A DNA stretch of 64,000 nt from Georgenia satyanarayanai. Lineage in GTDB: Bacteria > Actinomycetota > Actinomycetes > Actinomycetales > Actinomycetaceae. The first letter of the stretch is position 1. Each line of letters starts with the position of its first letter. Below the pieces are notes generated by a model. That model was given only the letters and a program-made list of their open reading frames with translations. It did no database searches and was not told where the DNA came from. The stretch is from positions 310,001-374,000 of the forward strand of contig NZ_JAMBNZ010000002.1 in NCBI RefSeq assembly GCF_023715365.1, in the 5' to 3' direction. Both the position numbers and the translations under genes were made by a program. This document shows positions 28,221 through 37,050 of this stretch, piece by piece.

Positions 28221-29474
28221 TCAGAGCCCGGTGGGCGTGGGTTCCGGGTAGTGCTCCGTGAAGTCCCGCACGAGGTTGACCGTGGAGGCGGCGCGGTAGA
28301 AGGCGCGGCGCGGGTCCCGGTCGAGCGGATAGGCGAGCGGGTGGGTGAAGCGCCGCGTGCGGTGGATGCGCCCCACGCGCCGGCGCAGCTCGGGCTCGGT
28401 GAGGTAGCGGCGCACGAGCCGCCACGGCAGGTAGGAGTAGACCCCCACCTCCTGCTCGGGCCGGTACAGCGGCCCGGACATGGGAGCCGCACCGAGCTCG
28501 GCCGCGAAGTCGGCGACGACGGCGCGGGCCGGGTTGCGTCCAGCGACGTTCAGGTAGTAATTCGGCCGCCCGATACGAGGGTTGAGGTCCAGGAAGTGCG
28601 CGCGGCCGTCACGCGGGTCGACCTTGACGTCGAAGTTCGCGAAGCCGGTGAACCCGAGCTCACCGAGGATAGCCGCGGCCTGCGCCTCGATGTCCGGCTG
28701 CGCCTCGGTGAGGATGGTCGCCGAGTTCCCGATCATCGTCGGCGCGTGCAGCTGGAGGAGCAGCTGCCCCGACGCCATGAGCGTCACCTCACCGGAGCGG
28801 GCGACGTAGCAGGTGACGGTGCGGCCCTGGGTGTCGTCGCCGGGGATGAGCTCCTGGACGAGGACGACGTCGCGCAGCCCGGCCGCGGCGAGGCGCCGCA
28901 GGACTGCGTCGGCCTCCGCCTGGGTGGCGGCGCTGTAGACCTTGCGCTTGCCCTCGTAGGTCAGGAGGAGGTGCTCGGCGCTGACGGCCGGCTTGAGCAC
29001 GACGGGGAAGGTGAGGTCGAGCCGCGGCGGTGCCCACCCGCCGTCGTCGGCGGCGGCGAGGTCGACGGCGCGGGTGGCCGGTGTCGCGACGCCGAGCCGC
29101 TCGCAGGCCGCTGCCAGCACCTCCTTGTCCCCCGCGGCGGTGAGCACCTCGTTGGACGCGTAGGGGATGACGTAGTGCTCCTCGAGGGCCGCGCGGTGGC
29201 GCACGAGCATCTCGACCTCGTGCTCGGCGTTGACGAGCAGCAGGAGCGGGGTGCCGGCGTGCTGCCGGGCGACGTCGACGAGGGCCGCGACGGTCTGCTC
29301 CTCGCTCGCACCCGCCCCGACGAGGACGTTGTCGAGGATGCGCGAGTGGTCGACCGGCCCGCGGGTCTGGTTGGACACGACGATCGAGCGGACGCCGTAC
29401 GCCTCGTGGAACGAGCGGGCGATCGAGTACACGCCAAGGTCGGTGCCGAGCAGGACGGGACGGAAGCCGGCCAC
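28221..29474 (-). CDS. ATP-grasp carboxylate-amine ligase, D-aspartate-ligase-like
   Basis: The 417-aa ATP-grasp protein opens with RPVLLGTDLGVYSIARSFHE and contains YEGKRKVYSA, PTMIGNSATI, GFTGFANFDVKVDPRDGR and DLNPRIGRPNYY. As I recall the family, these blocks parallel the enterococcal/lactococcal D-aspartate ligases (Asl), which add D-Asp to the lysine of peptidoglycan precursors. The ligated acid (D-Asp or D-Glu) is inference. Two FemX paralogs lie 2-5 kb away. The GTG start has GGAGGAG upstream. Other ATP-grasp substrates remain possible. Confidence 0.75.
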   Translation of the reverse strand: MAGFRPVLLGTDLGVYSIARSFHEAYGVRSIVVSNQTRGPVDHSRILDNVLVGAGASEEQTVAALVDVARQHAGTPLLLLVNAEHEVEMLVRHRAALEEHYVIPYASNEVLTAAGDKEVLAAACERLGVATPATRAVDLAAADDGGWAPPRLDLTFPVVLKPAVSAEHLLLTYEGKRKVYSAATQAEADAVLRRLAAAGLRDVVLVQELIPGDDTQGRTVTCYVARSGEVTLMASGQLLLQLHAPTMIGNSATILTEAQPDIEAQAAAILGELGFTGFANFDVKVDPRDGRAHFLDLNPRIGRPNYYLNVAGRNPARAVVADFAAELGAAPMSGPLYRPEQEVGVYSYLPWRLVRRYLTEPELRRRVGRIHRTRRFTHPLAYPLDRDPRRAFYRAASTVNLVRDFTEHYPEPTPTGL

Positions 29475-29553
29475 GGGCGCTCCTCCGGGGTTGGGCGGCG
29501 GGGGCCCGGTGAGTCTACCGGCGCGCCACGGCCGTGTTCGGGGTGAGCCGCCC

Positions 29554-29559
29554 TAGCCT
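29554..29559 (+). promoter_or_regulatory. -10 element for DUF3000 gene (leaderless)
   Basis: TAGCCT is 6 nt before the GTG at 29566, with no ribosome binding site. Confidence 0.5.
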
Positions 29560-29565
29560 GGGGGC

Positions 29566-30141
29566 GTGAACAGCGACGGTGCGCAGGTTCCGCCCGCATT
29601 CGAGGAGGCGCTCCTCAGCCTGCGCGGGCTCCGCCAGCGGCCCGAGGTGCGCCTGGAGGAGGTGCCCGCCCCCACGCGGATCGCCCCCTTCGCCCTGGCG
29701 CTCACCGCCGAGGTCAACCCGACGGCGGAGCCCGAGTCGCTCCTCGGCAGCGGCCGCTTCGTCGTGCTCCACGATCCCGAGGGGCAGAGCGCCTGGAACG
29801 GGACCTTCCGGGTCATCGCCATGACCCGCGCGCGGCTGGAGGACGAGCTCGGTGCCGACCCGCTCCTCGGTGAGGTCGGCTGGGCCTGGCTCACCGACGC
29901 CCTCGCCTCCGCCGGCGCCGGTTACCACTCGCTGTCCGGCACGGTCACCCGCGTGCTGTCGGAGAGCTTCGGCGGGCTCGTCCTGCGCGACCAGGACGTC
30001 GAGATCGAGGTGCGCGCGTCGTGGTCACCCAACACGACCGACCTCGGCCCCCACCTCATGGCCTGGACCCAGCTCGCCTCCTCCGCCAGCGGCCTCGAGC
30101 CGCTGCCCGACGGCGTCACCGCACTGACGCCATGCCGCTGA
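29566..30141 (+). CDS. DUF3000 family protein
   Basis: This 191-aa soluble protein belongs to an actinobacterial family that is regularly encoded just upstream of ribonuclease D, as here. No catalytic motif is visible. It carries a hydrophobic/acidic core (PLLGEVGWAWLTDALA) and a final SASGLEPLPDGV segment. The function is unknown. Conserved pairing with RNase D suggests an RNA-related or co-regulated role, which is inference only. The GTG start is leaderless by its TAGCCT box. Confidence 0.82.
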   Translation: MNSDGAQVPPAFEEALLSLRGLRQRPEVRLEEVPAPTRIAPFALALTAEVNPTAEPESLLGSGRFVVLHDPEGQSAWNGTFRVIAMTRARLEDELGADPLLGEVGWAWLTDALASAGAGYHSLSGTVTRVLSESFGGLVLRDQDVEIEVRASWSPNTTDLGPHLMAWTQLASSASGLEPLPDGVTALTPCR

Positions 30142-30210
30142 GGCGAGCGGCGTTCGTCACGGTTCCGGGTCCAAGCGCGTGCCTGTGGGGCCGACGGGCC
30201 GCGCCGGGCT

Positions 30211-30216
30211 TAGCGT
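30211..30216 (+). promoter_or_regulatory. -10 element for RNase D gene (leaderless)
   Basis: TAGCGT is 7 nt before the ATG at 30224, so the gene need not depend on read-through from DUF3000. Confidence 0.5.
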
Positions 30217-30223
30217 GACCCCC

Positions 30224-31453
30224 ATGACCGAGCCCGTCGACGTCCAGACGCCCCAGCTGGTCCCCGTCACCGCGCCACGCGAGGGCACCCCGCCCGTCAT
30301 CACCACGCGTGAGGGCCTCGCCCGCGCCGCCAAGGCCCTGGCCGCGGGCAGCGGCCCGGTCGCCGCCGACGCCGAGCGTGCCTCGGGCTACCGCTACGGC
30401 CAGCGCACCTACCTCGTCCAGCTCCGGCGCGAGGGTGCCGGCACGCTCCTCATCGACCCCATCGCGACCGGTGAGCTCAGCGACATCGGAGGGGCGCTCG
30501 ACGGCATCGAGTGGGTCCTGCACGCCGCCAACCAGGACCTTCCCGGTTTCCACGACCTCCGGATGTACCCCACCTCCCTCTTCGACACCGAGCTCGCCGC
30601 GCGGCTGCTCGGGCGCAGCAAGGTGGGCCTCGGCGCGATCATCGCCGAGGAGCTCGGCTACTCCCTGGCCAAGGAGCACTCCGCGGCCGACTGGTCCACC
30701 CGCCCGCTGCCGGAGGACTGGCTGCGCTACGCCGCCCTGGACGTGGAGTTTCTCGTCGAGCTGCGCGACCGGCTGGCCGCGGCGCTCGAGGAGGCCGGCA
30801 AGCTCGAGTGGGCCCGCCAGGAGTTCGAGGCCGTGCGCGTGGCACCGGATCCGTCCCCGCGCGTGGACCCGTGGCGGCGCACCTCGGGCATGCACGCCGT
30901 CCGCGGCGGCCAGGGCATCGCCGTCGTCCGTGAGCTGTGGCACGCGCGTGACGAGCTGGCTCGCACGCGCGACCGCTCCCCCGGCCGCGTGCTCCCCGAC
31001 CGCGCCATCGTCGCCGCTGCGCTCGCCCTGCCCCGCAGCGAGCGGGCGCTCGTCGCGCTCCCCGAGTTCTCCGGCAAGGGCACGCGGCGCTCCAGCGGCT
31101 ACTGGTGGTCCGCCGTCGAACGGGCGCTCGCGCTGCCCGCCTCGGAGCACCCGCCGCGCCGGCTGGCGTCGGCAACAGGCACCCCACCCCCGCCCCGCGC
31201 GTGGGCGGAGAAGGACCCGGCAGCGGCCGGGCGTCTCGACGCCGTCAAGGCCGCCGTCCGCGCCCTCGCCGAGGAGCACGACGTCCCGCAGGAGAATCTT
31301 CTGTCCCCCGCCGTCCAGCGCCAGATCGCCTGGACGCCGCCGGACGTCGCCGACGAGGCCTCGGTGCGCGGCGTGCTCGAGGCGCAGGGCGCCCGTCCGT
31401 GGCAGGTCGAGCTCGCGGCGGCGCCGCTGACCGAGGCGCTGCGCACCGCCTGA
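30224..31453 (+). CDS. rnd: Ribonuclease D-like 3'-5' exoribonuclease
   Basis: The 409-aa protein has a DEDDy exonuclease domain and a C-terminal HRDC domain. Exo I is Asp50-x-Glu52 in AADAERASGYRYGQR, Exo II is HAANQDLPGF, and Exo III is YAALDVEFL with the Tyr and Asp. RNase D trims tRNA and other stable RNA 3' ends. The actinobacterial form carries the characteristic ERASGYRYGQRTYLVQL stretch. The start is fixed by a TAGCGT box 7 nt upstream. Confidence 0.94.
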   Translation: MTEPVDVQTPQLVPVTAPREGTPPVITTREGLARAAKALAAGSGPVAADAERASGYRYGQRTYLVQLRREGAGTLLIDPIATGELSDIGGALDGIEWVLHAANQDLPGFHDLRMYPTSLFDTELAARLLGRSKVGLGAIIAEELGYSLAKEHSAADWSTRPLPEDWLRYAALDVEFLVELRDRLAAALEEAGKLEWARQEFEAVRVAPDPSPRVDPWRRTSGMHAVRGGQGIAVVRELWHARDELARTRDRSPGRVLPDRAIVAAALALPRSERALVALPEFSGKGTRRSSGYWWSAVERALALPASEHPPRRLASATGTPPPPRAWAEKDPAAAGRLDAVKAAVRALAEEHDVPQENLLSPAVQRQIAWTPPDVADEASVRGVLEAQGARPWQVELAAAPLTEALRTA

Positions 31454-31524
31454 CCCGCGGAGGGAGACGTCGGGCGAGGTACCCGGTACTGTCGGTCGTC
31501 GGTACCCATCACGAGGGAGTGACG

Positions 31525-33594
31525 ATGACACCCACCACGACGATCAGCGTCGAGAACGTCTCGCTGGCCACCGGCACGCTCGCCCTGGTCACCATGGCCG
31601 GGACCGACGGCCGGCCCGCCACGCTCGGCCCGCGGAGCATTGCGGCCCTCGAGGAGGCGCTCACCGCCTGCGCCACCCGCGTGCACGACGGCGAGATCAC
31701 CGCCGTCGCCCTCACCGGCACGCCGGGCTGCTTCGCGGCGGGCGCGGACCTGCGCGCCGTCGGTTCGATGGAGCGCGTCGAGGACGCCCGTGCGGTGGCC
31801 GAGGCCGGACACCGCATCGTCACCCTCCTGCGCGACCTCCCGAGCGTCGCGCTCCTCAGCGGCCTCGCGCTGGGCGGCGGCCTCGAGCTCGCCCTCGCCT
31901 GCCGCTACCGCGTGGCGGCCGCCGACGCCGCGCCGCTCGCACTGCCCGAGACGTCCCTCGGGCTCGTGCCCGGGTGGGGCGGGTGCTACCTCCTGCCGCG
32001 TCTCGTCGGCCCCGAGGCGGCGCTCCAGGTCATCCTCGACAACCCGGCACGCCAGCGGACGCTCGACGCGCAGCAGGCCCTGGACCTCGGGCTCGTCGAC
32101 AGCGTCCAGCGCGGCGGGGAGGACTTCCGCGACGGGGCGCTGGCGTGGGTCACCGAGGTGCTCTCCGGCGCCATCGACCCGGTCCGCACCGACCACACCT
32201 CCGACGCCGCGGCCTGGGAGCAGGCGGTCGACGCGCGCCAGGGGTTCGTGGCCCGCCGCACCGAGGGCGGGGCGCCCGCACCGCAGCGGGCGCTGGAGCT
32301 CGTGGCCGCCGCCCGCACCGCCTCGCGCGCGGAGGGTTTCGCCGCCGAGGACCTCGCGCTCACCGAGCTCATCATGTCCGACCAGCTGCGCGCCGGTCTC
32401 TACGCCTTCGACCTCACGCGCAGCCGCGCCCGCCGGCCCGCCGGCGCGCCGTCCGAGGAGCTCGCGCGGCCGGTACGCCGGGTGGGACTCCTCGGGGCCG
32501 GGCTCATGGCGAGCCAGCTCGCCATCCTCCTCGCGCGCACGTTGCGGGTGCCCGTCGTCATGCGCGACCTCGACGACGAGCGCGCCGCCGCCGGCCTGCG
32601 CCACGTCCACGAGCAGGTGGCCCGGCTCGAGCGCTCGGGCCGGTTGGACGAGACGCGGGCGGAGGAGCTGCGGGCCCGAGTGACGGCCACCGCGGACCTG
32701 GCTGAGCTCGCTGGCTGCGACCTCGTGATCGAGGCCGTCTTCGAGGAGCTTGCCGTCAAGCAGCGGGTCTTCGCCGAGGTGGAGCCCGTGGTCGGACCGG
32801 ACTGCGTCCTCGCGACGAACACCTCGGCCCTGTCCGTCACCGCGATGGCGGCCGACCTTGAGCACCCCGAGCGCGTCGTGGGGCTGCACTTCTTCAACCC
32901 GGTGGCGCAGATGCCGCTCGTGGAGGTCGTCCGGACCCCGCACACCTCCGAGGCCGCCTACGCAACCGCTTTCGCCGTCGTCGCCGGGGTCCGCAAGAGC
33001 GCGATCGCCTGCCAGGACGCGCCGGGCTTCGTCGTCAACCGGGTGCTCGTGCGGCTGCTCGGCGAGGTCCTCGGCGCCCTGGAGGAGGGCACGGAGGTGT
33101 CCGTGGCCGACCGCGCCCTGCGCCCGATGGGCCTGCCGATGGGGCCCTTCCAGCTCCTCCAGCTCGTGGGGCCCGCGGTGGCGATGCACGTGCTCGACGA
33201 GCTGCGCCACACCCTCGGGGATCGCTACCCCCACTCGCCGGGGCTCGAGCGGATGGTCGCCGACGGTGAGCGCTTCACGGTGGACGAGCGGCCGAACGCC
33301 GCCTCGGCCGTGCGCGAGAACCTCGACCGGTTCTTCGGCTCCCGGCCGCTGCCCGAGCCGCTGGACGCCGACGGCGTCCTCGAGCGCGTGCGCCGCGCCC
33401 TCGCCCAGGAGGTGCGTCTCCTCCTCGACGACGGCGTCGTGGCCGACGCCCGCGACGTCGACCTCGCCATGGTGCTCGGTGCCGGCTGGCCGCTCCACAA
33501 CGGCGGCATCACCCCCTACCTGGACCGCACAGGCACAGCGGAAGCGGTGACAGGTCGCCGCTTCCTAGAGCCCGGGGTCGCCACCCTCCCTTAA
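31525..33594 (+). CDS. fadB: Fatty acid beta-oxidation multifunctional protein FadB-like
   Basis: The 689-aa protein fuses an enoyl-CoA hydratase/isomerase domain (about 1-290, with SGLALGGGLELALACRYRVA) to a 3-hydroxyacyl-CoA dehydrogenase. The dehydrogenase has an NAD loop GLLGAGLMASQLA and HFFNPVAQMPLVEVV, followed by two C-terminal helical domains. It performs hydration and oxidation of 2-enoyl-CoA. The usual thiolase partner gene fadA is not adjacent on either side. A GAGGGAG site precedes the ATG. It is convergent with pflA. Confidence 0.93.
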   Translation: MTPTTTISVENVSLATGTLALVTMAGTDGRPATLGPRSIAALEEALTACATRVHDGEITAVALTGTPGCFAAGADLRAVGSMERVEDARAVAEAGHRIVTLLRDLPSVALLSGLALGGGLELALACRYRVAAADAAPLALPETSLGLVPGWGGCYLLPRLVGPEAALQVILDNPARQRTLDAQQALDLGLVDSVQRGGEDFRDGALAWVTEVLSGAIDPVRTDHTSDAAAWEQAVDARQGFVARRTEGGAPAPQRALELVAAARTASRAEGFAAEDLALTELIMSDQLRAGLYAFDLTRSRARRPAGAPSEELARPVRRVGLLGAGLMASQLAILLARTLRVPVVMRDLDDERAAAGLRHVHEQVARLERSGRLDETRAEELRARVTATADLAELAGCDLVIEAVFEELAVKQRVFAEVEPVVGPDCVLATNTSALSVTAMAADLEHPERVVGLHFFNPVAQMPLVEVVRTPHTSEAAYATAFAVVAGVRKSAIACQDAPGFVVNRVLVRLLGEVLGALEEGTEVSVADRALRPMGLPMGPFQLLQLVGPAVAMHVLDELRHTLGDRYPHSPGLERMVADGERFTVDERPNAASAVRENLDRFFGSRPLPEPLDADGVLERVRRALAQEVRLLLDDGVVADARDVDLAMVLGAGWPLHNGGITPYLDRTGTAEAVTGRRFLEPGVATLP

Positions 33595-33603
33595 CCCCCA
33601 CTG

Positions 33604-33670
33604 TCCGCATATGCGGGAAAAACACGGCCCTGGCCGCCGGGCGGCTGCGCTTTCCCCGCATATGCGACAA
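33604..33670. repeat. GCATATGCGGGAAAA inverted repeat pair, copy 2
   Basis: TCCGCATATGCGGGAAAAA (33604-33622) faces CTTTCCCCGCATATGCGAC (33650-33668). Like copy 1 at 23211 it fills the gap between two convergent genes and may terminate both. Confidence 0.7.
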
Positions 33671-33675
33671 AGGGG

Positions 33676-34578
33676 TCAGTAGGTCGTCAGGCCTCTGCTT
33701 CGGAACTGGGCCCGGACCCTGTCCACCAGCTCCGACGACGGCGGCTCGGTGTTGCTCAGCTGGTAGGTGGCGCCGAGCCGTTCCCACTTGTCACGGCCCA
33801 TCTGGTGGAAGGGCAGCACCTCCACGCGCGTCACGGTGGACAGGCTCGCGACGTAGTCGGCGACGGCCTCGACGTTGTCGTAACCGTCGGTGAGGCCGGG
33901 CACCAGGACGAAGCGCACCCAGATCTCCTTGCCGTGGGCGACGAGCGTGCGGCCGAAGTCGAGCGTGGGCTGGAGCTCGCGTCCCGTCGTCGCCCGGTAG
34001 ACGTCGGGCAGGCCGGACTTGACGTCGAGGAGGACGAGGTCGAGGGCGTCCAGCAGCCGGGTGCTCGCGTAGGAGCCGAGGAAGCCGGAGCTGTCGATCG
34101 TCGTGTGCACGCCCATCGCCCGGGCTCCCTCGAGGAGCCGGGTGAGGAAGGCCGGCTGCATGAGCGGCTCCCCGCCGGAGACGGTGAGACCGCCGCCGGT
34201 GGCCTTGAAGACGGGCACGTAGCGCTTGACCCGGCGCAGCAGCTCGTCGACCCGCACGGCCTCGCCATCACGCATGCGCAGCGTGTCGGGGTTGTGGCAG
34301 TAGAGGCAGCGCAGCGGGCAGCCGGCGAGGAAGACGGTGAGCCGGGTGCCGGGGCCGTCGACCGCCGTGACGAGCTCCCAGGAGTGGACCGAGCCGATGT
34401 CGCCGGCGCGGACGGCGGCGAGGTGCTCGCTGCGGTCCATCTCCTCCACCGACGCGAGGCCGGCGGTGCCGGCCGAGCGCCGCAGCCGGGGCACGGCGTC
34501 CTCGGGGACGGCCACGTACTCGCCGTTGATGCCGTCGGGGGCGACGACGCCGCTGACGCGCGTCTGCTCCTGGCTCAT
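33676..34578 (-). CDS. pflA: Pyruvate formate-lyase activating enzyme
   Basis: This 300-aa radical SAM protein generates the glycyl radical on PflB. The [4Fe-4S]/SAM motif is Cys87-x3-Cys91-x2-Cys94 in GCPLRCLYCHN, and LTVSGGEPLMQP is the glycine-rich SAM-binding segment. It is about 50 residues longer than E. coli PflA (246 aa) because of an N-terminal extension of unknown role. The ATG with GAGGGAACC upstream supports this start. It lies 72 bp downstream of pflB, with a strong hairpin between. Confidence 0.95.
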   Translation of the reverse strand: MSQEQTRVSGVVAPDGINGEYVAVPEDAVPRLRRSAGTAGLASVEEMDRSEHLAAVRAGDIGSVHSWELVTAVDGPGTRLTVFLAGCPLRCLYCHNPDTLRMRDGEAVRVDELLRRVKRYVPVFKATGGGLTVSGGEPLMQPAFLTRLLEGARAMGVHTTIDSSGFLGSYASTRLLDALDLVLLDVKSGLPDVYRATTGRELQPTLDFGRTLVAHGKEIWVRFVLVPGLTDGYDNVEAVADYVASLSTVTRVEVLPFHQMGRDKWERLGATYQLSNTEPPSSELVDRVRAQFRSRGLTTY

Positions 34579-34610
34579 CGGTTCCCTCCCCTGACGACGA
34601 CGGAGTGGTG

Positions 34611-34645
34611 GGCTCCCGGCCCGCTCGGGTGGCGGGCCGGGAGCC
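34611..34645 (-). other. Intercistronic hairpin between pflB and pflA
   Basis: A perfect 14-bp GC-rich stem (34611-34624 with 34632-34645) encloses a 7-nt loop. No T-run follows on the minus strand. It could stabilise the pflB message or act as a partial terminator, keeping pflA output below pflB. Confidence 0.65.
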
Positions 34646-34650
34646 GGCGG

Positions 34651-36912
34651 TCAGACCTGTCCGTGGAAGGTCCGCGAGATGACGTCGAGCTGCTGCTCGC
34701 GGGTGAGCCGCACGAAGTTCACCGCGTAGCCGGAGACCCGGATGGTGAGCTGCGGGTACTTCTCCGGGTGCTCCATCGCCTCGTAGAGGGTGTCGCGATT
34801 GAGGACGTTGACGTTCATGTGGAAGCCCTGGGAGCCCATGTAGGCGTCGAGGAGGCCGACGAGGTTACCCACCTGCTCGTCCTTGGTACGCCCCAGGCCG
34901 GAGGGCACCACGGTGTTGGTCAGCGAGATGCCGTCCTGCGCCTCGGCGTAGGGCAGCTTGGCCACCGACAGCGCCGAGGCGAGCATGCCGTGGGTGTCGC
35001 GCCCGTTCATCGGGTTGGCGCCGGGGGCGAAGGACTCCCCCGCGCGACGGCCGTCGGGGGTGTTGCCGGTGTGCTTGCCGTAGACGACGTTCGAGGTGAT
35101 CGTCAGCACCGACTGGGTGTGCACGGCGTCCCGGTAGGTGGGCTGGCGGCGGATCTTCTCCATGAAGCGCTCGACGAGCATGACGGCGATGTCGTCGACG
35201 CGGTCGTCGTCGTTGCCGAAGGTCGGGAAGTCGCCCTCGACCGCGAAGTCCACGACGAGGCCGTCCTCGCGGCGCACCGGGCGCACGGTCGCGTACCGGA
35301 TCGCCGAGAGCGAGTCGGCGGCGACGGACAGGCCGGCGATGCCGCAGGCCATCGTCCGCAGGACGTCGCGGTCGTGCAGCGCCATCTCCAGGCGCTCGTA
35401 GGCGTACTTGTCGTGCATGTAGTGGATGCAGTTGAGCGCGTCGACGTAGGTGGCGGCCAGCCAGTCGAGCAGGACGTCGTAGCGACCCAGCACGTCGTCG
35501 TAGCCGAGGACGTCGCCGCTCACCGGCTCGGTGACGGGAGCGATCTGCTTGCCGCTGATCTCGTCACGGCCGCCGTTGATCGCGTAGAGCAGCGCCTTGG
35601 CGATGTTGACGCGCGCCCCGAAGAACTGCATCTGCTTGCCGATCCCCATCGCCGAGACGCAGCAGGCGATACCGGCGTCGTCACCGCACTGGGAGCGGAT
35701 GAGCGAGTCGGACTCGTACTGGATCGCCGAGGTGTCGATGGAGACCTGCGCGCAGAAGCGCTTGAAGCCCTCCGGCAGGTCCTCGCTCCACAGCACGGTG
35801 AGGTTGGGCTCGGGCGCGGGGCCCAGGTTGTACAGGGTCTGGAGCATCCGGAAGGAGTTCTTCGTCACGAGGTGGCGCCCGTCGTCCCCGACGCCGCCGA
35901 TCGACTCGGTCACCCACGTCGGGTCACCGGAGAAGAGCTCGTCGTACTCGGGGGTGCGCAGGAAGCGCACGATGCGCAGCTTGATGACGAAGTCGTCGAT
36001 GATCTCCTGGGCCTCGGCCTCGGTGAGCACGCCGGCGGCGACGTCCCGCTCGAGGAAGATGTCGAGGAAGGTCGAGGTGCGGCCAAGCGACATGGCCGCG
36101 CCGTTCTGCTCCTTCACCGCGCCGAGGTAGGCGAAGTACAGCCACTGGACGGCCTCGCGGCCGGTGCGGGCTGGGCCGGAGATGTCGTAGCCGTACGAGG
36201 CGGCCATCTCCTTGAGCTCCTGGAGCGCGCGGATCTGCTCGCTGTTCTCCTCGCGGTCGCGGATGACGTCCTCGACCGAGCGCTGGGTGTCGAGGAGGGC
36301 GCGGTCGGCCTTCTTCGCCTCGATGAGGGCGTCGACGCCGTAGAGCGCCACGCGGCGGTAGTCGCCGATGATGCGGCCGCGGCCGTAGGCGTCGGGCAGG
36401 CCCGTGACGATGTGGGCGCTGCGGGCCCGGCGCACGTCGGGCGGGTAGACGTCGAAGACGCCCTGGTTGTGGGTCTTGCGGTAGGTCGTGAAGATCGTCT
36501 CGAGCGTCGGGTCGACCTCGTAGCCGTAGGTCTCCAGCGAGGTTGCCACCATGCGCCATCCGCCGTAGGGCATGATCGCGCGCTTGAGCGGGGCGTCGGT
36601 CTGCAGGCCGACGATGACCTCGCGGTCCTCGTCGATGTAGCCGGGCGCGTGGGCGGTGATCGTCGACGGCGTCGTCGCGTCGACGTCGTACACGCCCTTC
36701 TCGCGCTCCTCGGGGAACATCGCCGACAGGGTGTTCCACACGTGCGTCGTGCGCTCGGTGGGTCCGGCGAGGAACGAGCTGTCGCCGTCGTAGGCGGTGT
36801 AGTTGCGCTGGATGAAGTCGCGGACGTCGACGCTCTCCTGCCACGGGCCGGGTGTGAAGCCCTGCCAGGCGTCCCCGGTCTGCTGCGCCGTGTGGATCGT
36901 GGTCGTAGCCAT
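34651..36912 (-). CDS. pflB: Formate C-acetyltransferase (pyruvate formate-lyase)
   Basis: This 753-aa glycyl-radical enzyme cleaves pyruvate with CoA to acetyl-CoA and formate under anaerobic conditions. The catalytic pair is Cys417-Cys418 in GIACCVSAM, and the radical glycine is Gly728 in RVSGYAVNF. The length matches E. coli PflB (760 aa). Presence of pflBA indicates a facultatively fermentative lifestyle, uncommon among strictly aerobic actinobacteria. No clear FNR-type site is seen upstream. The ATG has a GAGGGAGA site. Confidence 0.97.
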   Translation of the reverse strand: MATTTIHTAQQTGDAWQGFTPGPWQESVDVRDFIQRNYTAYDGDSSFLAGPTERTTHVWNTLSAMFPEEREKGVYDVDATTPSTITAHAPGYIDEDREVIVGLQTDAPLKRAIMPYGGWRMVATSLETYGYEVDPTLETIFTTYRKTHNQGVFDVYPPDVRRARSAHIVTGLPDAYGRGRIIGDYRRVALYGVDALIEAKKADRALLDTQRSVEDVIRDREENSEQIRALQELKEMAASYGYDISGPARTGREAVQWLYFAYLGAVKEQNGAAMSLGRTSTFLDIFLERDVAAGVLTEAEAQEIIDDFVIKLRIVRFLRTPEYDELFSGDPTWVTESIGGVGDDGRHLVTKNSFRMLQTLYNLGPAPEPNLTVLWSEDLPEGFKRFCAQVSIDTSAIQYESDSLIRSQCGDDAGIACCVSAMGIGKQMQFFGARVNIAKALLYAINGGRDEISGKQIAPVTEPVSGDVLGYDDVLGRYDVLLDWLAATYVDALNCIHYMHDKYAYERLEMALHDRDVLRTMACGIAGLSVAADSLSAIRYATVRPVRREDGLVVDFAVEGDFPTFGNDDDRVDDIAVMLVERFMEKIRRQPTYRDAVHTQSVLTITSNVVYGKHTGNTPDGRRAGESFAPGANPMNGRDTHGMLASALSVAKLPYAEAQDGISLTNTVVPSGLGRTKDEQVGNLVGLLDAYMGSQGFHMNVNVLNRDTLYEAMEHPEKYPQLTIRVSGYAVNFVRLTREQQLDVISRTFHGQV

Positions 36913-37050
36913 TGCTGTCTCCCTCTCCTCCCCGGCGGGTGCCGGTAGGACCACCGTACGAACCGGACGGGCCGCGGCCGTGGGACCTAGGCCCGAGTAC
37001 CCACGTAAGCCCCCTCACACGACGCTACCCGGGTGTGACGGGGCACACCC

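Noticed and set aside
33805-36948. About 1,050-codon open frame on the plus strand opposite pflA and pflB
   Set aside because: It mirrors codon bias of the minus-strand genes, which have full catalytic motifs; no recognisable domain in the antisense product.
37031-37050. GGGTGTG-N6-CACACCC palindrome as a CRP/GlxR site for pflB
   Set aside because: Half-site spacing is two bases shorter than the TGTGA-N6-TCACA consensus, and it abuts the 3' end of dxs, so a small hairpin is as likely.
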